From Chryseobacterium sp. (lineage in GTDB: Bacteria; Bacteroidota; Bacteroidia; Flavobacteriales; Weeksellaceae), in assembly GCA_017989575.1 (NCBI GenBank), contig JAGNPP010000044.1:1-12913 (forward strand): a stretch of DNA of 12,913 bases. The letters are read 5' to 3'. The position numbers and the translations under genes were made by a program. Below are positions 1-7,190 of this stretch, one piece after another. A model generated the notes under the pieces. That model made no database searches. It worked only from the letters and a program-made list of their open reading frames with translations, and was not told the DNA's origin. Each line of letters starts with the position of its first letter. Position 1 is the stretch's first letter.

Positions 1-9
1 CAGTCAAAA

Positions 10-66
10 AGCTCCGTAGGAGCGACCTGATAATATTTTTGATTCACAGGTCGCTCCTACAGAGCT
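10..66. repeat. Palindromic intergenic repeat (20-bp arms)
   Basis: Inverted repeat with arms at 10-29 and 47-66, 19 of 20 positions complementary, around a 17-nt AT-rich loop. Each arm contains a smaller palindrome of its own (GCTCCGTAGGAGC at 11-23, GCTCCTACAGAGC-like at 53-65) next to a GACCTG/CAGGTC block. The composition and form resemble the dispersed palindromes common between genes in Flavobacteriia. It could act as a terminator for a gene left of the window, but no clear T-run follows it. Family membership is inferred; the arms are seen directly. Confidence 0.8.
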
Positions 67-310
67 AAAATGTGATGATGGATTTTGTTTTTCTATTAAC
101 AGGTCATCCCTCTGGGATTTTTAAACTCAGCTTACTTATCGAGTTTAATCAGCCTGTAAAGACGTAAAAGTAATCAGAATAACTCTCAACATTCAACGAT
201 AATTTGATTGGCGGTTTTCTTAGTATGACTTCGATAAAGATTGGGTAATTTTAGCGCTTTTTTAAAGAGTCTTTTTTTTTTATAACTAAAAAATTAGTAA
301 TATTGTTTTA
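67..310. other. Non-coding leader region with small palindromes
   Basis: No credible gene lies here. At 99-118 the heptamer ACAGGTC is followed by the palindrome ATCCC-TCT-GGGAT; the same ACAGGTC heptamer precedes the right-hand palindrome of the repeat at 46-65, so the two look like members of one repeat class. A perfect 8-bp inverted repeat (TTAAACTC at 121-128, GAGTTTAA at 141-148) could form a small hairpin. Just before the start of the next gene, TAATATTG (298-305) matches the -7 consensus TAnnTTTG at seven of eight positions, but no -33 TTTG sits at the expected distance, so I do not call a promoter. Confidence 0.5.
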
Positions 311-1486
311 ATGAAAAGAATATTACTTTTTTGCATCTATCTGGGTTTTGTAAGCCAGTGTTTTTCCCAAATCATTTCGGGAAAGATCCAAACTGAAAAT
401 GGCGCTTCGGTTTCTGATGTCAACATTTATCTGGATGGAACCAAGATTTCGACACTTTCCATCAATGACGGAAGCTTCAAACTGGATGTTCAAGGTCAGA
501 AAAGTGGAAACTTGATTTTCCAAAAAGACAACTACGAAACCAATATTTTCCCACTGAATCAAGCGATTGGAAAAACTGTAAAAGTGATTATCAATCCTCA
601 GAAAGAAATTGACGAAGTCGTTATCATTCCTTACACAGAGCAGGCTTACAAAGATTTTATCAATTATTTTCTGGACAAATTCCTTGGATTTGATAGGGAA
701 GGAGTTACGATTAAAAATCAACGAACGCTTAAGTTTTCTTATGACAAGAAAAATCAATTTCTGAAAGTGAAAGCACCACAGACTTTGATAATTGAAAACA
801 AAAATCTGGGTTACACGATTCAATATAATCTTATCAATTTTGAGGCAGATTATAAAAAAAAAACGACAAGCTATCTTGGAACTTCATTCTTTAAAGAGAA
901 TAATAGTAAGAAAAATACCATTCTGAATCGGATGAATGCATACAAAGGCAGCCTGATGCATTTCCTGCGAAGTCTTTATCATAACGAATTGGAGAAAGAA
1001 GGTTTCATCGTCAATCACGCTAAAAGGATAAAAAATCCTTCATATCCAACAGAAGTCGAACTGCAAAAACTTCAAGACCATTTCGAAATTGTGAAAGCTC
1101 AGAAAATTTCAAATGTTCCTTGGACGGATGAGTTAGAAGCTATTGCTCAAAAGAAAAGTAAAAACCCTGAGTTTGTAATGGCGATTCTAAAAACGAAAAT
1201 GAAAGAATCTGATTTCACCATACGAAAAGATGGAAGATTGTTTTTAGATTTCGAAGATTTGCTGATGGTGAATTATCAAAAGTATTTTTACGAAATCAAG
1301 AAAGGCGAGTTTGTAAAAGCAAAGACATTCTCCACGCAATCTTCAATCGTTCATCCGGAAGCTTTGGAGTTTGAAGTGTTTCCTGAAGGTAATACTTCTG
1401 AACCGGATTTGCTCATTTTGGAAGAACATTTTTCTAATCAGAATGTATCGAAAATGCTGCCTTTGGATTATCAGTTCGGGAATTGA
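311..1486 (+). CDS. Secreted carboxypeptidase-regulatory-domain protein
   Basis: The 391-residue product begins with a signal peptide (basic start, hydrophobic stretch to about residue 17, likely cut near FSQ at 18-20), so it should act in the periplasm or outer membrane. Residues about 21-95 read as a CarboxypepD_reg-like beta-sandwich (ISGKIQTENGASVSDVNIYL, then a conserved N-D-G-S-F turn), the module that usually heads TonB-linked and surface proteins of Bacteroidota. The remaining roughly 300 residues, starting with the YTEQAYKDFINYFL stretch, resemble a C-terminal region often found with this module in Flavobacteriia, with no known catalytic motif. There are no transmembrane strands or TonB plug, so it is not a receptor. 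Function is unknown; an envelope structural or assembly role is inference. Its TGA directly abuts the stop codon of the convergent GNAT gene. Confidence 0.85.
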   Translation: MKRILLFCIYLGFVSQCFSQIISGKIQTENGASVSDVNIYLDGTKISTLSINDGSFKLDVQGQKSGNLIFQKDNYETNIFPLNQAIGKTVKVIINPQKEIDEVVIIPYTEQAYKDFINYFLDKFLGFDREGVTIKNQRTLKFSYDKKNQFLKVKAPQTLIIENKNLGYTIQYNLINFEADYKKKTTSYLGTSFFKENNSKKNTILNRMNAYKGSLMHFLRSLYHNELEKEGFIVNHAKRIKNPSYPTEVELQKLQDHFEIVKAQKISNVPWTDELEAIAQKKSKNPEFVMAILKTKMKESDFTIRKDGRLFLDFEDLLMVNYQKYFYEIKKGEFVKAKTFSTQSSIVHPEALEFEVFPEGNTSEPDLLILEEHFSNQNVSKMLPLDYQFGN

Positions 1487-1933
1487 TTATAATTTTTTCT
1501 CAAAACAAATACTATTGTCAATTCCAATATATTGACCATAATTTGGGATGACTTTGTACCCACATTTATTGTAAAGCGCAATTGCTTCGGTTTGTCTTTT
1601 GCCTGTTTCCAAAAACGTTTTTTCGTAACCTAATTCTTTAGTCCAAGTTTCTAATTCTGTTAAAATTTTAGAGGCCAGACCTTTTCCACGTTTCTCAGGA
1701 AGCGTAAACATTCTTTTGACTTCCATAGATTTTGAATCAAATTCTTTTATGGCACCACAAGTAACAGCTTCATCATTATCAAAAATAACAATACAGTTTT
1801 TCAGCATATCGATTTTGTTGTATTGATGATAGAAAGCGTGTTCTTCGCCGTCCATCACAGCAAGATATGCATCCAGTTGTTTTACTAATTTTTGAAAGTC
1901 TGGATTTTCGGAAGTTGTTCTGAGGGTTTTCAT
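1487..1933 (-). CDS. GNAT family N-acetyltransferase
   Basis: 148 residues, the normal size for a single GNAT domain that moves an acetyl group from acetyl-CoA to an amine. Motif A is clear: beta-strand VKRMFTLPE (72-80), then the pyrophosphate-binding loop KRGKGLAS (81-88) and a following helix. Motif B is the segment EAIALYNKCGYKVIPNYGQY at 116-135, with the usual aromatic residues near the end. There is no signal peptide, so it is cytoplasmic. Its ATG overlaps the TGA of the upstream exported-protein gene by four bases (ATGA, 1930-1933), which implies translational coupling and puts it last in the hutH unit. The substrate cannot be told from sequence. Confidence 0.9.
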   Translation of the reverse strand: MKTLRTTSENPDFQKLVKQLDAYLAVMDGEEHAFYHQYNKIDMLKNCIVIFDNDEAVTCGAIKEFDSKSMEVKRMFTLPEKRGKGLASKILTELETWTKELGYEKTFLETGKRQTEAIALYNKCGYKVIPNYGQYIGIDNSICFEKKL

Positions 1934-2595
1934 TGACTCAATTTTTTACTTCTATTGTGTTTTCTAATTTCTTTATTTCTTTTAAGTTTTTCAACTTTAC
2001 AGATTCCATATGCTCCATTATAATTTTTGTAACAAACAAAAGGAATTTCATTTGAAAACGTATTGGATATTTCTTTAATATCAATTAATGAAGTAATAAA
2101 ATCATTAAGCTCTAAATATTTTTTAGCTTCAGAAATGTCATTGCAGCAAGTTGCATATGATTTGTAATCATAAAAATTGAAATTTTTAATTTCATAAATA
2201 AACAGATTACCATCAAATCCACTTTCCCATTTAAGATTTGGAAGATTGAAATTTTCATCAGTTATTTTACTATAAATTTCATCAGTCTTTTTTCTATCTA
2301 AAGCAAATTCTTTTCTGAAATAATTCTTTTTAATATTTGTATCCTCAACGGAAAAAATTATTGAGCCAAAGATTTGGTCTTCATTTTTTTTAATTTCAAG
2401 AACATAACTATCTGTCCAAAATCTAAAAATAAATTTAGAATCAATGTTTTGTATTTCGGAAACTTTAAAGAATTCGCATCTGTCTTTTTGATACTTAATA
2501 AATGTTGAATCACTATCTTTTGTCATAACCAAATTTGATTTTTGACAAAAAATATTTATTGATACAAATAAAAATAAGTAGCAGATTTTATTCAT
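1930..2595 (-). CDS. Exported protein of unknown function
   Basis: I do not recognise this 221-residue protein. It begins with a short signal peptide (hydrophobic residues about 5-16, likely cleavage around FCQ at 16-18). The Cys at 17 lacks a small residue before it, so a lipoprotein is less likely. The mature part is rich in Lys, Asn, Asp, Phe and Tyr, contains a Cys pair (ATCCND) near residue 150, and ends in a very basic tail (KLKRNKEIRKHNRSKKLSQ). The coding DNA is noticeably richer in A+T than hutH. Its start codon shares one base with the hutH stop (TAATG) and its stop overlaps the GNAT start (ATGA), so the frame is well supported as a real, co-translated gene. Confidence 0.75.
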   Translation of the reverse strand: MNKICYLFLFVSINIFCQKSNLVMTKDSDSTFIKYQKDRCEFFKVSEIQNIDSKFIFRFWTDSYVLEIKKNEDQIFGSIIFSVEDTNIKKNYFRKEFALDRKKTDEIYSKITDENFNLPNLKWESGFDGNLFIYEIKNFNFYDYKSYATCCNDISEAKKYLELNDFITSLIDIKEISNTFSNEIPFVCYKNYNGAYGICKVEKLKRNKEIRKHNRSKKLSQ

Positions 2596-4082
2596 TAGTT
2601 TACTACAAATTTCTTCTCTCTAATCAACTCAGCAATTTTCAAAATATCTTCGCCAATCAATCTGTCATTTTCCAATTTCGGAACAACAGAACGAATGATA
2701 GCATAATTTTTCTCAACAATCTCAGAGCAAACTGCAGGTCGTCTGAATTCCAAACCTTGCGCACCAAACATTAATTCGATTGCCAATATGTTTTCAAGAT
2801 TTCCAAGAATCTGATTGAATTTTCTGCCAGAAATACTTCCCATAGAAACGTGGTCTTCCTGACCTAAACTTGTCGGTATAGAATCTGCCGAAGCTGGGAA
2901 ACAAAGCGTTTTGTTCTCTGTAACCAACGCCGCACTTGTATATTGTGGAATCATAAAACCGGAATTTAGGCCAGAACTTTCGATTAATAATTTCGGTAAA
3001 CCATATTTTCCTTCCAATAAGAGGTAACTTCTTCTGTCAGAGATATTTCCTAATTCTGCGGCAGCCAAAGCACAATAATCCAAAGGCAACGCCATTAATT
3101 GTCCGTGGAAATTACCGCCAGAAATGGATTCTTCTGCGCTCAGAATAATTGGATTGTCGGTGACAGAATTCAGTTCTGTGTCTGCCATTTGCTTCAAATG
3201 TTCAAAAGCATTTCTGCTCGCTCCGTGAACTTGCGGTACGCATCTCATAGAATATGGATCCTGAACGCGGTCGCAGAATTCGTGGGACTTTAGATTGTCA
3301 GAATCTTTTAGGAAGTTTCGCATTCTTTCGGCTACTTTTCGGCTTCCGTCAAACGGACGAATGTCGTGCAATTCTTTTTTGAAAGGACTTGCAGAACCTC
3401 GGTAAGCTTCAAGGCTCATTGCTGCAGTTAAGTCTGCCAGATCCAAAAGATATTCGAATTTTGATAATCCGATAATGGCGTGAGCCAAAATGAATTGTGT
3501 TCCATTGATCAAACCCAAACCTTCTTTCGGCCCCAATTTTAAAGGCTGAATGTTGTGCTTTTCAAGAACTATGGAAGTCTCAACTGTTTTATCATTTTCC
3601 CAAACCTGGCCTAATCCCAAAAGTGGCAAAACCAAATGTGCCAAAGGCGCCAAATCGCCAGACGCACCAACGGAACCTTGCTCGGGGACAACAGGAATGA
3701 TGTCTTTTTCCAGCATCAATATCAAACGCTCAATCACTTCCAGTGAAACACCCGAAAATCCTTTCGACAAAGCGTGGATCTTGGCAATGATCATTATTTT
3801 TGAAATATTTTTATCAATGGGTTTTCCAACACCAACTGCGTGAGAAATAATCAAATTGTGCTGGAGTTGTGCTGTTTCTGACTCTGATATTTTGGTGTCG
3901 CAAAGTGGCCCGAATCCTGTATTGATGCCGTAAACCGTCCTGTCCGAGGCTACAATTTCCTGAACATTCTGTTGCGACTTTATAATTTGTTCTCTTGATT
4001 TTTCACTAAGTTTTGCAAGGGATGGATTTTTTGCTATTTCTAAAACATCCTGATAGCCAAGCGTATCGATTCCGTAAATCAT
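2595..4082 (-). CDS. hutH: Histidine ammonia-lyase
   Basis: Catalyses the first step of histidine breakdown, L-histidine to urocanate plus ammonia, in the cytoplasm. The 495 residues match the usual length of about 500. The Ala-Ser-Gly triad that cyclises into the MIO electrophile is at 140-142 inside GSVGASGDLAPLAHL. Other family landmarks are YGINTGFG (51-58, catalytic Tyr51), SHAVGVG (His81), INGTQ (Asn193), QDPYSMRC (274-281), GGNFHG (Phe325) and GQEDHVSMG (Glu409). The His81 plus Glu409 combination favours histidine over tyrosine or phenylalanine lyases. No hutU, hutI or hutG lies in the window, so the rest of the pathway must be elsewhere. It is the first gene of an overlapping three-gene unit with the exported protein and the GNAT gene. 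Confidence 0.95.
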   Translation of the reverse strand: MIYGIDTLGYQDVLEIAKNPSLAKLSEKSREQIIKSQQNVQEIVASDRTVYGINTGFGPLCDTKISESETAQLQHNLIISHAVGVGKPIDKNISKIMIIAKIHALSKGFSGVSLEVIERLILMLEKDIIPVVPEQGSVGASGDLAPLAHLVLPLLGLGQVWENDKTVETSIVLEKHNIQPLKLGPKEGLGLINGTQFILAHAIIGLSKFEYLLDLADLTAAMSLEAYRGSASPFKKELHDIRPFDGSRKVAERMRNFLKDSDNLKSHEFCDRVQDPYSMRCVPQVHGASRNAFEHLKQMADTELNSVTDNPIILSAEESISGGNFHGQLMALPLDYCALAAAELGNISDRRSYLLLEGKYGLPKLLIESSGLNSGFMIPQYTSAALVTENKTLCFPASADSIPTSLGQEDHVSMGSISGRKFNQILGNLENILAIELMFGAQGLEFRRPAVCSEIVEKNYAIIRSVVPKLENDRLIGEDILKIAELIREKKFVVN

Positions 4083-4138
4083 TACTAAAAAATTTTGCCT
4101 AAAAATACACTTTTCGGGAAGAATATGAGAAGGAATTT

Positions 4139-4168
4139 TTTGATTGGTTTTGTATTTATTTATATTTG
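4139..4168 (+). promoter_or_regulatory. Bacteroidota-type promoter for the serine hydrolase gene
   Basis: A perfect -7 box TATATTTG (4161-4168, consensus TAnnTTTG) lies 18 bases after a TTTG at 4139-4142, close to the usual spacing for the Bacteroidota primary sigma factor. The start codon follows after only three bases, so transcription would start at or within the first codons, giving a leaderless or nearly leaderless mRNA beginning at 4172 or at the second ATG at 4175. Confidence 0.6.
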
Positions 4169-4171
4169 TGA

Positions 4172-5473
4172 ATGATGAAAAACTATTCCCTAATATTTCT
4201 TTTTTTTAGTCAGCATTTTTTTGCTCAGACAATTCATAACAAAAATAAACTAGACAGCGTCTATGATGCATTTGGGAAGTACGATAAAGCAATGTTCCGC
4301 ATCAAAGTTCAAAAAGAAAGGAAAGATATTTATGAGAAAAATGTTGGATTTGCAGATTTGGAAAGTGAGACCATAGCTGATGATAATACAAAATACAGAA
4401 TTGGCTCTGTGACCAAAACCTTCACTGCTGTTTTGATTTTCAAAGCAATCGAAGAAGGGAAAATGAAACAAACTGATAAGCTTGCCAAATTTTTCCCGAG
4501 AGTCAGAAACGCAGATGTTATACAGATTTCTAATTTGTTGGAACATACAAGTGGAATCAGGAATTATGATAAATCAAAATTTTATGATGAAATGAAATAC
4601 AAAAGCTATTCAAAAGAAATGCTCTTGGAAATGATTTACAAATTGCCTTCAGATTTCCCTCCAGATTATAAGTTTTCTTATTCTAATACAGGCTATATGC
4701 TATTAGGTTTGATTTTGGAGAAAATTTATAATAAACCTTATGAACAATTATTAAAAGAAAAAATCAGTAATCCCTTAGAGTTAAAAAATACAGATGTTGG
4801 TAATTTGATTGATGAAAAAAATAATGAAGCCAAATCTTACATCTATTATAATGGATGGAGAAAAAACAATAATCTGAGACTTAATATTGGAGCTGGCAAT
4901 ATAATTTCTACACCGGCAGATATTAATGTTTTTTATAAAGCTTTATTTGATGGAAAATTAGTTTCTGAAAAATCACTTACACAAATGAAAAATATGCAAA
5001 AGGGAATGTTTCGGTATCCTTATGAAAGTAAGAATATGTACGGACACACGGGCTCTGTTGTAGGTTATTTGACATTTGCGCTCTATATCCCGGAGGATAA
5101 AATTGCCATTTGTATCACAGAAAATGGTGTAAGATATGATATTGGTGATATTCTGGAATATGTTCGTAATGATTTGTACGATGATAAATATGAGATTCCT
5201 GATTTCAAAAGAATTAAGCTTGATAATCAAGAATTACAACAATATGTTGGGAAGTATAAATATACGGATGAGTCGAAGGATTTAAATGTTTACATTATCA
5301 ATGACAAATTGTATCTTCAACAAGGAGATTCTCCCGAAGTTTTGATTGAAGCAAAAGAAAAAAACAACTTTGTTTACGATACAAATAAAGTTGAATTAAA
5401 CTTCGTTCCAGAAAAAAAGAAGATGATAATGACTACCAAAAGAAACACTTATACTTATAAGAAAGTTGAATAA
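4172..5473 (+). CDS. Exported serine hydrolase, beta-lactamase class C fold
   Basis: 433 residues with a signal peptide (about 1-19, ending FFAQ). The penicillin-binding-protein/class C catalytic motifs are all present: SVTK at 79-82 (nucleophile Ser79, Lys82), YSN at 170-172, and HTG at 292-294 replacing the KTG motif. LLEHTSGI (122-129) is also a hallmark of this group. The last 90 residues or so (from about 345, ELQQYVGKYKYTD) form a beta-rich tail like the C-terminal domain often fused to these enzymes. Relatives act as peptidases, esterases or D-amino-acid hydrolases in the periplasm and are seldom true antibiotic resistance enzymes; the substrate is not predictable here. Two Met codons open the frame; I kept the first, but Met2 (4175) fits equally well. 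It converges on the LprI-like gene with only five bases between stops. Confidence 0.9.
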   Translation: MMKNYSLIFLFFSQHFFAQTIHNKNKLDSVYDAFGKYDKAMFRIKVQKERKDIYEKNVGFADLESETIADDNTKYRIGSVTKTFTAVLIFKAIEEGKMKQTDKLAKFFPRVRNADVIQISNLLEHTSGIRNYDKSKFYDEMKYKSYSKEMLLEMIYKLPSDFPPDYKFSYSNTGYMLLGLILEKIYNKPYEQLLKEKISNPLELKNTDVGNLIDEKNNEAKSYIYYNGWRKNNNLRLNIGAGNIISTPADINVFYKALFDGKLVSEKSLTQMKNMQKGMFRYPYESKNMYGHTGSVVGYLTFALYIPEDKIAICITENGVRYDIGDILEYVRNDLYDDKYEIPDFKRIKLDNQELQQYVGKYKYTDESKDLNVYIINDKLYLQQGDSPEVLIEAKEKNNFVYDTNKVELNFVPEKKKMIMTTKRNTYTYKKVE

Positions 5474-5478
5474 TTTTT

Positions 5479-5901
5479 TTAATATTCAAACTGCTCAACA
5501 TATTCCTTAATCTGCAACGCACGTTCCTTTACAATTTCCAGTTTTCTATTTTCTGCAATCACATAAAACAGTGTTCCTTTTTTGACATCAAAATAATACT
5601 TGTCAATCAATTTGAATTCAGAATCTCGGAATTTCATCCAGCTTCTTTGGGCTTCTAACAATTCGCTTTTTCCATTTTTCGAAAGTTTTTGGCTTAATGA
5701 TAAATAAGATTTGTTAAGTTCTTTATCCCACAACTTTTGAGCAGAACTGATACAGCTTCGTTGACCAGCCGTGGAATTATCTTTACTCAAACATTTTTCC
5801 AAATCGGCATCAATTTTATTTTGAGCGAATGATAAAATATTGATTGTCAATAGAAATGAAACGAAGATTGACTTTCTCATAGTTAATGCTTCAAGGTTCA
5901 T
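5479..5901 (-). CDS. LprI-like (DUF1311) exported protein
   Basis: A small exported protein of 140 residues. It has a signal peptide (hydrophobic residues about 11-26, likely cut near SFA/QN) and a DUF1311/LprI-type core: C37, C50, then A-Q-K-L-W-D-K-E-L-N-K-S-Y and the diagnostic LLEAQRSWMKFRD at 81-93. The family includes LprI, described as a lysozyme inhibitor in mycobacteria, but most members have no known role. The Cys that commonly follows the FRD motif is absent here (FRDSEF). The first ATG shares a base with the stop of the SGNH hydrolase (TAATG), which supports coupling; Met8 (5880) would give a more classical signal peptide start, so either may be used. Confidence 0.8.
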   Translation of the reverse strand: MNLEALTMRKSIFVSFLLTINILSFAQNKIDADLEKCLSKDNSTAGQRSCISSAQKLWDKELNKSYLSLSQKLSKNGKSELLEAQRSWMKFRDSEFKLIDKYYFDVKKGTLFYVIAENRKLEIVKERALQIKEYVEQFEY

Positions 5902-6554
5902 TACTTCAAATTTTTCATCAGGATTGCCTCCATTTTTTCGTAACCCAATTTGTTTGGATGGATTCCGTCCTCCGCAATTTCTTTTGGCAAACCATTTTTG
6001 TCGTCTTTCAAAGGCGTGTGATAATCGACATACCTAATTTTGTTTTTCTGAGCGTAATCTTTTATCATTTGATTCAGCGCAATCACTTTGTCAGCGGGCA
6101 TCATTCCTTTTCTCCAAGGGAAATCGGAAGCGGGAAGCACCGAACACAAAACCACTTTGATATTATTTACTTTCGCCAATTCCACCATCGAAACAATATT
6201 TCCAAAAACTTTATCCAAAGAAATAGGACCTTGATTTTCCGCAATGTCATTGGTTCCAGCGAGGATAATCACGCGTTTTGGTTTTAATAAAATCACATCT
6301 TCCCGAAATCTCAAAAGCATCTGTGAAGTTACTTGTCCACCAATTCCTCTTCCGACAAAATTGTTTTTTGTGAAAAATTCCGGGTCTGTCGCGAACCAAC
6401 CTTCTGTGATAGAATCGCCCATCAATACTGAGTTTGGTGTTGTAGTTTTGGATTTTACTTCTTGATTTTGTTTTTGATATTTGCCGAAATTGGCGAAGTC
6501 CTGAGCTTGAGACATTGTAGAAAATAAAAGGATAATAAAAGTTAGGATTTTCAT
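5901..6554 (-). CDS. SGNH/GDSL family hydrolase (esterase/lipase type)
   Basis: 217 residues with a signal peptide (1-18, ending SQAQ), so periplasmic or secreted. The four SGNH blocks are visible: block I GDSIT at 46-50 with nucleophile Ser48, block II Gly in GRGIGGQVT (68-76), block III GTND at 100-103 with oxyanion Asn102, and block V DGIHP at 196-200 with catalytic Asp196 and His199. The spacing resembles the platelet-activating-factor acetylhydrolase-like and sugar O-acetylesterase subgroup (the block V form D-G-I-H-P-N). Hydrolysis of ester or acetyl groups on glycans or lipids is likely; the exact substrate is unknown. It is the first gene of a coupled pair with the LprI-like gene and has a candidate promoter just upstream. 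Confidence 0.92.
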   Translation of the reverse strand: MKILTFIILLFSTMSQAQDFANFGKYQKQNQEVKSKTTTPNSVLMGDSITEGWFATDPEFFTKNNFVGRGIGGQVTSQMLLRFREDVILLKPKRVIILAGTNDIAENQGPISLDKVFGNIVSMVELAKVNNIKVVLCSVLPASDFPWRKGMMPADKVIALNQMIKDYAQKNKIRYVDYHTPLKDDKNGLPKEIAEDGIHPNKLGYEKMEAILMKNLK

Positions 6555-6570
6555 TTTTCTGATTTATAAT

Positions 6571-6578
6571 CAAATATA
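6571..6578 (-). promoter_or_regulatory. Candidate -7 box for the SGNH hydrolase pair
   Basis: On the minus strand 6578-6571 reads TATATTTG, a full match to TAnnTTTG, 16 bases before the start codon at 6554. I could not find a convincing TTG at the expected -33 distance, so this rests on the -7 box and position alone. Confidence 0.4.
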
Positions 6579-6636
6579 TGAAATAAGGATAAGCGGTAAT
6601 TACATTAGAAAAATAAAACGTCTTTATTAGTTTATA

Positions 6637-6775
6637 TAAACCACAAAAGTCACAAAGGTTTATGGCGAATTTTAAGTCTTGTAAAAGTTCAAAAAAGAGG
6701 AGTGTTACAAGTTTCCTTTTTTGTTCTTTTGAAAAAATCTTTTTTAGATATCTCTTTTGTGACTTTTGTGGTTTA
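6637..6775. repeat. Nested inverted-repeat element, 139 bp
   Basis: The outer arms are a perfect 20-bp inverted repeat (6637-6656 and 6756-6775; core CCACAAAAGTCACAAA). Inside it a second imperfect hairpin pairs 6683-6700 with 6715-6730 (AAAAG..CAAAAAAG against CTTTTTTG..CTTTT), leaving a 14-nt loop. The outer core resembles CCACAAAAG-type repeats scattered through Flavobacteriia genomes. It lies in the 303-bp gap between the divergent SGNH and VF530 genes. I see no target-site duplication and no reading frame. A MITE-like unit, a folded RNA or a cruciform are all possible; only the structure is directly visible. Confidence 0.8.
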
Positions 6776-6857
6776 AGAATTTTAGAAAGGCTTTAATAAA
6801 TTAAAATCTTTGCGAGCTTAACGTTCAAAATTATATTAAAATCAATAATTTTACAAA

Positions 6858-7100
6858 ATGGAACAAACTTCGAAAGACCCTTTACACGGCAAAAGACTCG
6901 ACGCAATTTTGGAAGAATTGGTAGAATATTACAATGGTTTCGAAGAATTGGGAAAACAAATCAACATCCGATGTTTCAACGCTGACAATCCAAGCATCAA
7001 TTCCTCACTGAAATTCCTTAGAAAAACCGATTGGGCTAGAGCCAAAGTCGAAAGTTTGTATCTCTATGTTTTGAGACAGAAGAAGAAAAAAGGTTTATAA
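6858..7100 (+). CDS. VF530 family (DUF2132) DNA-binding-like protein
   Basis: A complete 80-residue protein with the characteristic family sequence: DPLHGKRLDAILEELVEYY (7-25), IRCF (37-40), NPSINSSLKFLRKTDWAR (44-61) and VESLYLY (64-70), followed by a short basic Lys-rich tail. The family is named after Vibrio VF530, whose structure was interpreted as DNA-binding; the cellular role is not established. No signal peptide, so cytoplasmic. It stands alone between the nested repeat at 6637-6775 and a hairpin shared with the convergent SEC-C gene. Confidence 0.9.
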   Translation: MEQTSKDPLHGKRLDAILEELVEYYNGFEELGKQINIRCFNADNPSINSSLKFLRKTDWARAKVESLYLYVLRQKKKKGL

Positions 7101-7104
7101 AAAA

Positions 7105-7175
7105 CACTTCGAGAGCCTCAGTGTGAAATTTCTAGACTAAATAGTATTATCACTGTCAGGCTGAGGCTCTCGAAG
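7105..7175. repeat. Palindromic repeat serving as likely bidirectional terminator
   Basis: A perfect 15-bp inverted repeat (7107-7121 and 7161-7175, CTTCGAGAGCCTCAG and its complement) with weaker pairing on the inner side (GTGTGA against CACTGTCA) and a loop of about 39 nt. It fills the gap between the convergent VF530 and SEC-C genes, so it is well placed to end both transcripts. The right half (GTCAGGCTGAGGCTCTCGAAG) belongs to the same family as the right arm at 12502-12526 (GTCAGGCTGAG, then TCGAAG). Confidence 0.8.
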
Positions 7176-7190
7176 CCCCATTAAGGAAAA

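Noticed and set aside
2595..4082. Tyrosine or phenylalanine ammonia-lyase
   Set aside because: His81 together with Glu409 in GQEDHVSMG and overall motifs fit histidine ammonia-lyase better.
4083..4171. Promoter for hutH on the minus strand
   Set aside because: Only a TATTTTTA sequence (seven of eight) at 4107-4100 was found, with no -33 partner.
4172..5473. Antibiotic-resistance beta-lactamase
   Set aside because: The class C motifs are present but the length, the C-terminal domain and the HTG variant fit the broad serine hydrolase group. Nothing indicates resistance.
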